Part shown: piece after piece, positions 24,047 to 33,567 of the stretch
Layout: every line of letters starts with the position of its first letter
Numbering within the stretch: the stretch's first letter is position 1
Notes under the pieces: model-generated
Told to the model about the DNA's origin: nothing
Seen by the model: only the letters and a program-made list of their open reading frames with translations
Database searches by the model: none
Translations under genes and position numbers: made by a program
Virus record (IMG/VR): IMGVR_UViG_3300034062_004862
Span: 1 to 42,246 of that record
From: a virus
Length of the DNA stretch: 42,246 nucleotides
Reading direction: 5' to 3' (one strand)

Positions 24047-24496
24047 TTATATATTTAATTTTAGTTTTGTAATTTGTTTTGTTTCAATACCGTAAGTTTC
24101 ACACAATTCTTTTATCCATTCTCTACCTTTACGAGTATTGTATAAGATTTTCAAATACTCTTCTGATTGTAATGTATTTGTCTCATAATGTTTTGAAACT
24201 AATTCTACTAACCATTTCTCATACGAATCTTCACCCTTTGCCTTCATGTACTTCAAATACGCCCTTGTTTTTGGTAAAAGGTCAATCAGAGCAAGATAAC
24301 AAGCCTTAGGTGGTACTTCTTGAAGATGTGGTTGTAGTTGTGCAATCATACCAACCCAATCAGGATTCATCGAAAGGAATCGGAATATCATATAATTCGA
24401 CCATGTTTTTTTATCCGATTCATCTAACTTATCCCAATACTTTTTATCTTGTTCTTGGGTTACTGCCTTGATATGGTCAAAGAGTGTTTTTGCCAT
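24047..24496 (-). CDS. gp62: Clamp-loader small subunit gp62
   Basis: A 149-residue protein beginning MAKTLFDHIKAVTQEQDKKYWDKL. It has the all-helical composition and the SNYMIFRFLSMNPDW stretch typical of T4-like gp62 proteins. It joins four gp44 subunits to load the gp45 clamp at primer ends. The start is at the ATG at 24496-24494, which forms TAATG with the gp44 stop. The longer open frame reaching 24526 is not used. Order gp45, methyltransferase, gp44, gp62 keeps the T4 replication-gene order apart from the inserted methyltransferase gene. Little sequence outside that motif is diagnostic. Confidence 0.88.
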   Translation of the reverse strand: MAKTLFDHIKAVTQEQDKKYWDKLDESDKKTWSNYMIFRFLSMNPDWVGMIAQLQPHLQEVPPKACYLALIDLLPKTRAYLKYMKAKGEDSYEKWLVELVSKHYETNTLQSEEYLKILYNTRKGREWIKELCETYGIETKQITKLKLNI

Positions 24497-25446
24497 TACA
24501 ATAATGAATTTATTTCTATCAAACATCCTGCCATAGCGATTTCTTTATCTATGGAATGGAAATGATTTGTTTGTCCTTGTGATAACGCTAGAATAACATT
24601 TGCTGTATTACTTGGTGCGTATTCATCTACTTTATCATACAACAAAGTAAATAATTCAGTAAAATCAGTTACTCTACTATCGATTAAGGTTTGTCTCAAT
24701 TTCATATAACGATTTCTTACATCATCTTTGGATTTAAGAATATCCAAGATTTTCATTTTGTAATCGTTTTCCAATAGATTTTGGACATCTACTTTCAATT
24801 CTCCTTTATGGGAGTTTAATTGACAAGTATTAATAACTTTACGAATATCAGGATAACCTGCATCAATAATAGGAACTAAATCTTTTGGCTCAAACTTTAC
24901 ATTTTCTGATTTAAGAATCTTTGAGATTTGAATCGCAACATCTTTTTTAGTTGGAGGTACGATTTGGAAAGTTTGACAACGAGATTGAATTGGTTCAATT
25001 ACTTTTTCTACATAATTACAAGTTAAGATAAACCTGCAATGTTTAGAGAATGTTTCCATCAAGTTTCTCAAAATTGCCTGAGCATTCTGAGACATATAAT
25101 CAAACTCATCAAGAATAACAATTTTCATTGGTTTGAATCCAATGGTTGATGCGAAACCTTTTACTTTGTTTCTTACCATATCCACATTGTTTTCATCCGA
25201 TGCGTTAATGATGATATGGTCACACTCAATAGAATTTACTATTAGTTTAGCAAGTGTAGTTTTACCAGTACCTGCTCTACCATAAAGAAGTAGGTGGGGA
25301 ACGTCACCACTTTCAATGTAACCTTTTACTTTATCCTTTAGATGTTCGTTCCCCACATAGTTTTCCAATAAGGTTGGACGATATTTCTCCACCCACAAAC
25401 TATTATCTACTTTTTTATTATCGTTATTATCTGAAAAGAATGCCAT
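24496..25446 (-). CDS. gp44: Clamp-loader ATPase gp44
   Basis: A 316-residue AAA+ ATPase that opens the gp45 clamp. Features: LWVEKYRPTLLENYVGNEH (the family's N-terminal signature), Walker A GRAGTGKTT (56-64), Walker B ILDEFD (111-116), sensor 1 LTCNY (141-145), the arginine-finger motif SRC (155-157) and a sensor 2 region near DAGYPDIRKVINTCQ. The C-terminal collar helices complete the length. The gene runs directly into gp62 through TAATG. All key residues are intact. Confidence 0.96.
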   Translation of the reverse strand: MAFFSDNNDNKKVDNSLWVEKYRPTLLENYVGNEHLKDKVKGYIESGDVPHLLLYGRAGTGKTTLAKLIVNSIECDHIIINASDENNVDMVRNKVKGFASTIGFKPMKIVILDEFDYMSQNAQAILRNLMETFSKHCRFILTCNYVEKVIEPIQSRCQTFQIVPPTKKDVAIQISKILKSENVKFEPKDLVPIIDAGYPDIRKVINTCQLNSHKGELKVDVQNLLENDYKMKILDILKSKDDVRNRYMKLRQTLIDSRVTDFTELFTLLYDKVDEYAPSNTANVILALSQGQTNHFHSIDKEIAMAGCLIEINSLL

Positions 25447-25451
25447 TTTAA

Positions 25452-27083
25452 TTATTTTTTATGAAATACAAATATTGGTTCGAACTTATACGCTTTACCA
25501 TTATGAATTACTGAATTTTTAATACCCGATTTTGATGGGTCTAATCCAACCATTCTAGTCATCAACATTTTTAATTTACCCTTATATTCGCATCCTAATT
25601 CGGTTAGAATATCAATAGAATCTTGTTCCAATGGATAATACGTGTTGGAACCAATTTTAATATCTGCAATGTTCCAAAGTACATACCTATCATTTTTAAG
25701 GTATTCGTAAATGGTAGTTAATGTAGGACGGAGGAAATTCTCTTTCCAATCTTCATACTCACCATACGCTTTGAATGATTGTTTCTCATCTTGAGAATAT
25801 TGTTCTCGATTAAAATATGGTGGAGATGTAAATGCTAAATCCAACTTACCTTTATACTTTTGGAACTTTGGATTGTGTTGAATTAGTTCCGAACCATCTT
25901 GGAATAACTCGTAAGTATTTCCTTGTTTTTTTACATCAAAGAATTTAATTAACGAATCTGAAAAATCATCTACACACTTTTTATTGTAAAAATCTGCAAC
26001 ATATTCATATCGAGATATACCAAGTTCGGGTATAAAATTATCAGGATTTGGGTCGGTTCCCACATAATGAGTTTTCTTTCTACTACTCATTGCACCAAGT
26101 ATTCTACCACCCCATCCTGAAGATGAATCATAAATATGTAGTGGTTCATTTTGTTCGATGTGATTAGTATAATTTTCGTAAATCCACTTTGCAGTTAACG
26201 CAGGAAAATTCACAGCAGGTTGTCCACATGATAATCGGAATACTTGAAGAATCTTTGGAAAAATTCCATCAGTTTTATCATACCAACGAATTAGATAATG
26301 ATAATTTTTTCGAGTACCATCTGCCAATTCATAGTAATCAGGAACATCACCCACATTTGCAAGTTGGGTTTGATTTAAATAACCGTTATCTCTTAACTCT
26401 CTAATTTGAGTCCCTGATAAATAAAGATTACCAAATCCAACATACTCTGCGTTGAATGTACCATAATTACCTAATGTCTCTTCTTTTACTCTTGCAAGGA
26501 CAATATCTGAATTACTCCATTCACCGTTAAAGATTTTACCGTCATGTGCTTCTTTAATAAAAGTATATCCATCTTGTCCATCCCAAAAAGGATTTTCATC
26601 TTTCTTGTTGATAATAGAACGAGACCAAGAATACATAGAATCTCTCTTCACTGCTCGTTTCATGATCTTTACAAAAGTTTCTTCAAGTTCGGGGTCAGCA
26701 AAGTGGTCATAGATACTCAAACCTCCATCGGCAGATTTACCAATAGAGATTTTAGTTTTCAACATGGTTGGAAAAAATTGATTCACAACCGATGCATCTT
26801 TGTTGAAGTTTTGGATAATACCTAATGAGTCAACATCATCACTCAAATCTTTTTCCCAATACTCTGCAGGGTTTGATTTAAGTTTCTTGAATGAATCAAT
26901 AATACCTTCTTCATCCCTACCGATAACTGGTGGTGTACCACTTACATCCCATTGCTCAGTCACTTCTTTACGAAGAAGTTTAGCCCAAGACACAAACTCA
27001 TCATCGGTCATTTCTAACAACCGATGATAAGTAGTGTTGGATTTAAACTCAGAAAATTTACTTCGTTCGTAAAAGTACTTCAT
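25452..27083 (-). CDS. Large DNA methyltransferase with unknown N-terminal region
   Basis: A 543-residue protein inserted between clamp and clamp-loader genes. The C-terminal half (from about 315) is a SAM-dependent methyltransferase: motif I YDSSSGWGGRILGA (318-331), an acidic SAM-ribose contact in VGTDPNP, and motif IV TSPPYF (419-424), which suits an N4-cytosine or N6-adenine DNA methylase. The first 300 residues have no motif I recognise, though the helix-rich opening and a region near DIVLARVKEETLGNYGTFN may be a target-recognition part. The start at 27083 overlaps the clamp stop by one base. It may protect phage DNA or mark replicated DNA. Confidence 0.82.
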   Translation of the reverse strand: MKYFYERSKFSEFKSNTTYHRLLEMTDDEFVSWAKLLRKEVTEQWDVSGTPPVIGRDEEGIIDSFKKLKSNPAEYWEKDLSDDVDSLGIIQNFNKDASVVNQFFPTMLKTKISIGKSADGGLSIYDHFADPELEETFVKIMKRAVKRDSMYSWSRSIINKKDENPFWDGQDGYTFIKEAHDGKIFNGEWSNSDIVLARVKEETLGNYGTFNAEYVGFGNLYLSGTQIRELRDNGYLNQTQLANVGDVPDYYELADGTRKNYHYLIRWYDKTDGIFPKILQVFRLSCGQPAVNFPALTAKWIYENYTNHIEQNEPLHIYDSSSGWGGRILGAMSSRKKTHYVGTDPNPDNFIPELGISRYEYVADFYNKKCVDDFSDSLIKFFDVKKQGNTYELFQDGSELIQHNPKFQKYKGKLDLAFTSPPYFNREQYSQDEKQSFKAYGEYEDWKENFLRPTLTTIYEYLKNDRYVLWNIADIKIGSNTYYPLEQDSIDILTELGCEYKGKLKMLMTRMVGLDPSKSGIKNSVIHNGKAYKFEPIFVFHKK

Positions 27084-27796
27084 TAGGATTGAATCTCTAC
27101 AAGGTAGTAATCAGAAGTATACTGGTCAATTTCAAAGTGGATATGAGAAAGACCTTGTGTTGAAATATTCAAAGTTGCATCAGATGCTTCTTTGTTAGCC
27201 ACAAGAATTTCTTTAAGATAAGTTGCTGAGAATGAGATTGGTTCTACATCACCATTACACTCACAATCTACATCAATAGAAATTCGGTTAGTGTTGATGT
27301 TGGAATGACCTAAAATAATCTGTCCTTTACCACCCTTACAAGTAAAAGTAAAGTTGTTCTCATCTGCAAGAGCACCCTTTGCTCGGATAAAAGTATTGAT
27401 GAAAGTAGAATCCAATTTAATCTTTACATCAAAGTTTGGAAGCTGTTTCAAATCAGGTACATTTGGAATAACCGAAAGGTCTGCCAACATATAGTTTACT
27501 GAAGTTGATTTATCCTTGAACTTTAAAGAAACTGCCTTACCTTCAATATCTTGGATTGCGAAATCTACACCATCTCCAAGAACTGATAGCATTTTGGTTA
27601 GTTTTGTAGTATCATATACACCCAAAGTTGCATCTGAACCATCAAATTCTTTCATACTTACCGAACCCAAAACTGATTTGTCATCGGAGATAAAAGATGT
27701 TGAAAGAGAACCATCTTTTGATTCCCATTTTACTGATTCAACCAAACCAGCAAGAGTGTACTTTTGTACGAAACGATTTAATTTTTGTTTTTCCAT
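27083..27796 (-). CDS. gp45: DNA polymerase sliding clamp gp45
   Basis: A 237-residue ring-forming processivity factor. The opening LNRFVQKYTLAGLVESVKWESKDGSLST matches the T4-like clamp start, and the two-domain repeat is seen in ATLGVYDTTKLTKMLSVLGDG and then FINTFIRAKGALADENNF. The C-terminal DYYLVEIQS is the usual clamp end. It also contacts late-transcription proteins in T4. It has a strong promoter just upstream, so clamp, methyltransferase, gp44, gp62, groES and the guanine enzyme are likely one unit. Confidence 0.9.
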   Translation of the reverse strand: MEKQKLNRFVQKYTLAGLVESVKWESKDGSLSTSFISDDKSVLGSVSMKEFDGSDATLGVYDTTKLTKMLSVLGDGVDFAIQDIEGKAVSLKFKDKSTSVNYMLADLSVIPNVPDLKQLPNFDVKIKLDSTFINTFIRAKGALADENNFTFTCKGGKGQIILGHSNINTNRISIDVDCECNGDVEPISFSATYLKEILVANKEASDATLNISTQGLSHIHFEIDQYTSDYYLVEIQS

Positions 27797-27818
27797 TGTT
27801 ATTTATTTTAAATTTAGT

Positions 27819-27850
27819 CAAAGATACGAAAAAAATCTGAGTATACCAAA
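27819..27850 (-). promoter_or_regulatory. Bacteroidota-type promoter for the clamp operon
   Basis: TTTGGTATAC near -33 (TTTGG at 27846-27850), 20 bases, then TATCTTTG (27819-27826). The -7 box is 22 bases from the clamp ATG. The element lies in the gap between groEL and the clamp gene, as expected for a new transcription unit. Confidence 0.8.
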
Positions 27851-27867
27851 AATTTTTCATTTTTATT

Positions 27868-29523
<1,656 letters not shown>

Positions 29524-29548
29524 TTATTATTTAGTTTGTATATTACAT

Positions 29549-29568
29549 ACCCCATACCAATATGGGAT
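29549..29568 (-). promoter_or_regulatory. Hairpin in the groEL leader
   Basis: On the minus strand, ATCCCATA, loop TTGG, TATGGGGT: eight pairs with one U-G. It is inside the leader between the promoter and the groEL start, 40 bases ahead of the ATG. It could control RNA stability or translation. It has no U-run, so it is not a typical terminator. Confidence 0.5.
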
Positions 29569-29572
29569 ATAC

Positions 29573-29585
29573 TGACATATTGTCA
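29573..29585. promoter_or_regulatory. 13-base palindrome downstream of the groEL promoter
   Basis: TGACATATTGTCA is a perfect inverted repeat (TGACA arms, 3-base centre). It lies 10 bases past the -7 box, over or just past the start of transcription, where a repressor would block it. It does not match the CIRCE element (TTAGCACTC-N9-GAGTGCTAA), so a different regulator is implied. Confidence 0.5.
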
Positions 29586-29595
29586 TATTATTTTA

Positions 29596-29627
29596 CAAAG
29601 ATACGAAAAAGATTTCATTTATCCAAA
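29596..29627 (-). promoter_or_regulatory. Bacteroidota-type promoter for groEL
   Basis: TTTGG (29623-29627), 20 bases, TATCTTTG (29596-29603), preceded by TTTTTCG. The -33 box is inside the last codons of the upstream methyltransferase-like gene. The leader to the groEL ATG is 87 bases, much longer than the 16-39 bases at the other promoters. Confidence 0.8.
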
Positions 29628-30095
29628 AAATTCACCTAATTTAATTTCGGTTAGTGATGAAGTTGATGGAGTACCATCAAATCGGTAATGATAAGTTAAA
29701 GCATCAGCACATACTATATTTCTATCAAGTATATCCAAAATTTCTTGTGTTGGATTTGAACCTGCTAATCTTTCTTTACATAACTTTACATTATCTTCCA
29801 TCAGTTCTACCCCATAAGTTGTAGAAAGTGCTTGTTCTAGGGTACAGCCACTTCTTTCCATTTTTCGTATTACTACTTCTGAAAGGAATTGGCCATCACC
29901 ACATGAGGGATCTAAGAATGTTTTATTTGGATTTTGGAATAATTCTAAATTGGATTCTTCTAACTTATCCAACATTTCTTGTACCAATTGGGTAGGAGTA
30001 AATACTTCGGCAGTTTCTTTTACTCTGAGTTTATCTCTTTGTATACCACTCATATAGGAGTGATTTCTACTATGTTCTATAAAATTATCCAACAT
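29619..30095 (-). CDS. Truncated N6-adenine methyltransferase-like protein
   Basis: A 158-residue protein with the front part of an adenine methylase: AEVFTPTQLVQEML (29-42, motif X-like) and FLDPSCGDGQFL (60-71, motif I for SAM), followed by YGVELMEDNVKLCKERL (the acidic ribose contact). It stops at NIVCADALTYHYRFDG, before any NPPY/DPPY catalytic motif, so methyl transfer by itself is doubtful. I recall similar short proteins in other T4-like phages. It overlaps the larger methyltransferase gene by 11 bases; the two may work together. Confidence 0.75.
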   Translation of the reverse strand: MLDNFIEHSRNHSYMSGIQRDKLRVKETAEVFTPTQLVQEMLDKLEESNLELFQNPNKTFLDPSCGDGQFLSEVVIRKMERSGCTLEQALSTTYGVELMEDNVKLCKERLAGSNPTQEILDILDRNIVCADALTYHYRFDGTPSTSSLTEIKLGEFFG

Positions 30096-31188
30096 AGTTT
30101 TCGATATAATCTATTTCTTCTTGAGTTAAATCATATAAATTATAAATAAAATCATCAGAATCTTTAATAGGAGATGAAGGCATTGGTATATTATTTATAA
30201 ATCCAAGTGTGATGAATGGACTAGTTGAATAACAAATATATAAAAAAGAGAATAATTTTGAATTAAGTAAAATTTGTTTTTCATATGAACGAATTGTATC
30301 AGTATAATCTGCATTAAGTTTAATATCAAATAAATCATTAACAATCAATGCATTAAAATATTTATTTCTATTCATTCTTCGTACAAATACGGAGTCTTTT
30401 GGGACAGGAGCAACATCTCGTTTGAATGTAAAATTAGAAGTGGAAGTTATACCATATATTTTTTGAATAATATTCAAACTTATATTAGACATATTACCTA
30501 ATGGTATTAGAGTACTGCCATCGTATTTTATATTTGCATAAAATTCCTCTGTGTCTGTTTTTACCAAGGTATGTGTATTAGAATTATTTTTAGACATTAT
30601 ATACCAACAAAACGTAGAACCGACATTAAAATATTTTTTTGCAGTAGTATTAAAATATTCTATAAAAGCACCATCCATGCAATGTATTTTATCTTTTAAA
30701 AAAGTTGGTGGATTTACATACATTAATTTACCATTAGATTTAATTAATTCAATACCTTTGGTGATAAAATGTGGATATAGGTGACTCTGACCTAATTGAA
30801 CACCACTACTCTGAAATGGTGGATTTCCAAGTACTACATCAAATTCCATATTTAATTTTAAATTTAAAAAGTTTTCGTTATATACATTAACGAAACCAAG
30901 TTTTTTAAGTATATCATAGTTCACTCGTGAAATATCTACCATAAATATCATATTTTCTAAAATCCACTTTGAATCATGATACTTTAAAAGTCTATCATAT
31001 AAAACAACACCAAAAGTACCAGTTCCAGCACAAGGATCAAGAAATTTACTATTCGGATTTTTGAATATTTCTTCATCTAAGTATGATATCATTTCTTCTG
31101 CCAACTTTATATTAGTTGGTGACGTTGCCCCCTTTGAAAAGAAGGAGAGTTTTACGAATTTAGAATGGTCTTCTTTAAGGTTTATCAT
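30085..31188 (-). CDS. N6-adenine DNA methyltransferase-like protein
   Basis: A 367-residue SAM-dependent methyltransferase. Motif I is FLDPCAGTGTFG (49-60) and motif IV is GNPPF (121-125), the N6-adenine class (Eco57I/TaqI-like order). The N-terminal ATSPTNIKLAEEM is a motif X-like segment. The C-terminal 200 residues, with GITSTSNFTFKRDVAPVPKDSVFVRRMNRNKYFN, may recognise DNA. A promoter candidate lies just upstream. It is visibly more AT-rich than the replication genes. With the adjacent helicase and small methyltransferase it forms a possible restriction-modification group. Confidence 0.85.
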   Translation of the reverse strand: MINLKEDHSKFVKLSFFSKGATSPTNIKLAEEMISYLDEEIFKNPNSKFLDPCAGTGTFGVVLYDRLLKYHDSKWILENMIFMVDISRVNYDILKKLGFVNVYNENFLNLKLNMEFDVVLGNPPFQSSGVQLGQSHLYPHFITKGIELIKSNGKLMYVNPPTFLKDKIHCMDGAFIEYFNTTAKKYFNVGSTFCWYIMSKNNSNTHTLVKTDTEEFYANIKYDGSTLIPLGNMSNISLNIIQKIYGITSTSNFTFKRDVAPVPKDSVFVRRMNRNKYFNALIVNDLFDIKLNADYTDTIRSYEKQILLNSKLFSFLYICYSTSPFITLGFINNIPMPSSPIKDSDDFIYNLYDLTQEEIDYIENYVG

Positions 31189-31209
31189 ACTTTTATATTT
31201 TTAACTCCT

Positions 31210-31217
31210 CAAATATA
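31210..31217 (-). promoter_or_regulatory. Candidate -7 box for the 367-residue methyltransferase gene
   Basis: TATATTTG lies 21 bases before the ATG at 31188, a distance like that at the other promoters. The expected TTTG at -33 is missing (AGGAAA instead), so this is weaker evidence. Confidence 0.45.
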
Positions 31218-31245
31218 ATAAAAATATTTGATATTTCCTACTAGT

Positions 31246-33477
31246 TTACAAGAAATAATTGATTTGTCTTGGATTAATAATACCACGATTAATTAGTAAC
31301 TCAAAAGTAGATTTTCCAACTTTACAAACTTCTTCAAGTGATTCGGTTGGTACATTGTTAAGAATATCTTGAAGTGTCTTTTGTCCATATAAAGACGCCA
31401 ATAAAGGAAGTGGAGCAATGATACCAACAATATTTTTGATTGCTTTCATCAACCCATCTTTTTCTTTCTTAGTCATATCTTTTTTAAGACCTCGATGTTT
31501 ATAGTTTTTACCACTTTCCATTTCATTTGTATTCATTTCCGATTTTACTACTTGTTTGGTGTATGTTTTAAGACCTGAAAAATCAGAAATGATGTCCTCA
31601 TCAACTCTGTTGAAGTTAATCCAGTTGTTATAAGTCTTTGTTAAAGTGGCAGCTCTATAATCACCTTTGTTGATTTGTTCAAGTATCTCACTCACATCTA
31701 CCAACTTTGGTTGAGGACCATCTCCTATTCTATAAACATTGTTACAATCAATCCACTCTTTCAATACCGTTTGTGAATCATCTCGATTCTCATTAGATGC
31801 TTGAGCATTTGCAATCTCAAATACCATTTGAAATGCTCGTTCTGGTGAAAAGTCAAACACATAACCAAATTCTTTACCTCCCATAGGAGATGCAACTCTA
31901 AAGATAAACTGAAAGTATTTTTCAAGTGATTCGGTATCAGAAAGAATCAAACAACCATTCCAAGGTTTAACGGTTGTACCTTCAATGAATCGGCCGATTG
32001 TCAATGTAATTGTTTTTTCGTTCGAAATAATTGCATTGTGGACATCATCAATATCTTTGGTTTCATCACCCGATGCAACAATCACTTTATATTCGGGAGC
32101 AACTTGGTTAATCATTCTACCAACTGCTTTAGCGGTTGCAACTGAATCAGGTAACAACCAAACTGTGTGATTTAAATTTCCTTCACAAAATCTAAAAGGT
32201 GAGTATTTCGATTTGTTGTTACTCTTTCCAAGTACGTCTGAAATAAAATCATGAGCATCTCCACCAAAAACAAATGTACCATCATCATTGGTTGCTAGTA
32301 ATTTGGTAATCGTGAATTGTTCTTCATCGGTATAATTTGGATTGTTTTTGTAACAGTCATCAACCTGGGGAATAAAAGTTTTGAGAGTTACTGAATCATT
32401 TTCAATTCCATTCTCAATATCAAGTCTCTTATCAATTTGTTGCTCGGTATATCCATAGAAGTAACTATTTAAAGGAGTAAATCCTCTTGAAACAATAGTC
32501 TTGTATGGGGTACCCGAAACAAAAGTTTTGTGCTCAATTGATAATTCATCTACTAAATCATTAAAGTTTTTGGTATCAGTACCAGAGTGACACTCATCAA
32601 TAAACACATCTCTAAAAGTGAGTGATTTTAGAAAATTTCTAGTTTTCTTTCGTTTCTTGTTTTGTGCAAGTTGAGTTGATACTGCGATGATTGTAACTTT
32701 ATCTGGATTAAGTGTTATTTTATCACCATCTGTTGTATCTTTAAGTAAAAGATAATCAAAGTCTTTAAAGTAAATGTGATTCTTAATATCGTTTCTTAAT
32801 GTATCAAAAACACCAGGTTTGGCAGTCAGTACCATAAGTACATCCCCCTTCTTTAAGAATCCTTGTTTAAGAAGATGATAATTTGAAGTCAACCAAGCAA
32901 AGTTTTTACCATATCTCATGATAGCACCCAAAAGAAATTGGTTTCCACCACTTAATCGGTGAGGCAGAAATTTATCTATAAAATTTTGTTGTCTTTTTCG
33001 AGGCGAAAATGTGAAAATTCTATCCCCATCCTTGTATAATTCGGATGAAACTTCTTTTGTAATTATATCAAGTGAAGTCATAAAGGTTTCTTTACCTTTA
33101 CCATTAATCACTTGTTCTCCAATTCTAACATTTACTTTTTGTTCAATCTCAAAAGGAGTGCCAACTTCTAATTCATCATTACCGAAATGAAGAACCCATA
33201 GAATAACAACAGGTTCGTTAATCCATGTGTAACTATCAATTGTTTCTTGGGGAGTAGTACCATACTTTGCCTGTGTCCCAAATTGTCCAAATTTAATCGG
33301 ATGAAGTTTATTTGGGTCAAGTAACATGAGTTTGTATTGAGATTCGGTTACCCATGCATATAAACCTCGGCCTTTTTTTCTAAAAACTTCAAGTTGAGAT
33401 GTTGGAAGTGATGTCATTATATTCCATCCACCTTGATTATTTTTAAGAATGCCTATCAAACTTGATTTTTTTTTCAT
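31246..33477 (-). CDS. SF2 helicase with N-terminal GIY-YIG-like region
   Basis: A 743-residue protein. Residues 38-64 (GLYAW... to IKFGQFG) and a later acidic position in GKGKETF (127-132) resemble a GIY-YIG/T5orf172-type nuclease. The helicase core has a Walker A-like GAIMRYGKN (184-192), DECH (294-297), FVSGTPYKT, and a motif VI-like FQFIFRVASP. The Walker A ends K-N where K-T or K-S is normal, so ATP turnover may be altered. The C-terminal region (about 680-743) may contain a helix-hairpin-helix. It may serve restriction, replication restart or recombination. Its own promoter is upstream. Confidence 0.78.
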   Translation of the reverse strand: MKKKSSLIGILKNNQGGWNIMTSLPTSQLEVFRKKGRGLYAWVTESQYKLMLLDPNKLHPIKFGQFGTQAKYGTTPQETIDSYTWINEPVVILWVLHFGNDELEVGTPFEIEQKVNVRIGEQVINGKGKETFMTSLDIITKEVSSELYKDGDRIFTFSPRKRQQNFIDKFLPHRLSGGNQFLLGAIMRYGKNFAWLTSNYHLLKQGFLKKGDVLMVLTAKPGVFDTLRNDIKNHIYFKDFDYLLLKDTTDGDKITLNPDKVTIIAVSTQLAQNKKRKKTRNFLKSLTFRDVFIDECHSGTDTKNFNDLVDELSIEHKTFVSGTPYKTIVSRGFTPLNSYFYGYTEQQIDKRLDIENGIENDSVTLKTFIPQVDDCYKNNPNYTDEEQFTITKLLATNDDGTFVFGGDAHDFISDVLGKSNNKSKYSPFRFCEGNLNHTVWLLPDSVATAKAVGRMINQVAPEYKVIVASGDETKDIDDVHNAIISNEKTITLTIGRFIEGTTVKPWNGCLILSDTESLEKYFQFIFRVASPMGGKEFGYVFDFSPERAFQMVFEIANAQASNENRDDSQTVLKEWIDCNNVYRIGDGPQPKLVDVSEILEQINKGDYRAATLTKTYNNWINFNRVDEDIISDFSGLKTYTKQVVKSEMNTNEMESGKNYKHRGLKKDMTKKEKDGLMKAIKNIVGIIAPLPLLASLYGQKTLQDILNNVPTESLEEVCKVGKSTFELLINRGIINPRQINYFL

Positions 33478-33516
33478 TTCTCTTTTATTGTTTAGTGTTT
33501 ATCTCTCATTACCTTA

Positions 33517-33547
33517 CAAAGATACGAAAAATAGCCTAGAATTCAAA
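33517..33547 (-). promoter_or_regulatory. Bacteroidota-type promoter for the helicase gene
   Basis: TTTTGAATTC near -33 (TTTG at 33544-33547), 19 bases, then TATCTTTG (33517-33524) with TTTTTCG just upstream. The -7 box ends 39 bases before the ATG. It lies in the 90-base gap after DNA polymerase. Confidence 0.75.
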
Positions 33548-33567
33548 ATATTTATTCAATTATTTTC

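Noticed and set aside
24047-24526. Long version of gp62 starting at 24526
   Set aside because: The ATG at 24496 makes TAATG with the gp44 stop and gives the normal gp62 start.
29573-29585. CIRCE heat-shock operator at groEL
   Set aside because: The palindrome sequence and spacing do not match TTAGCACTC-N9-GAGTGCTAA.
31218-31240. Terminator in the AT-rich repeat after the helicase or before the methylase
   Set aside because: The short arms AAATAT/ATATTT are all A/T and expected by chance in this composition.
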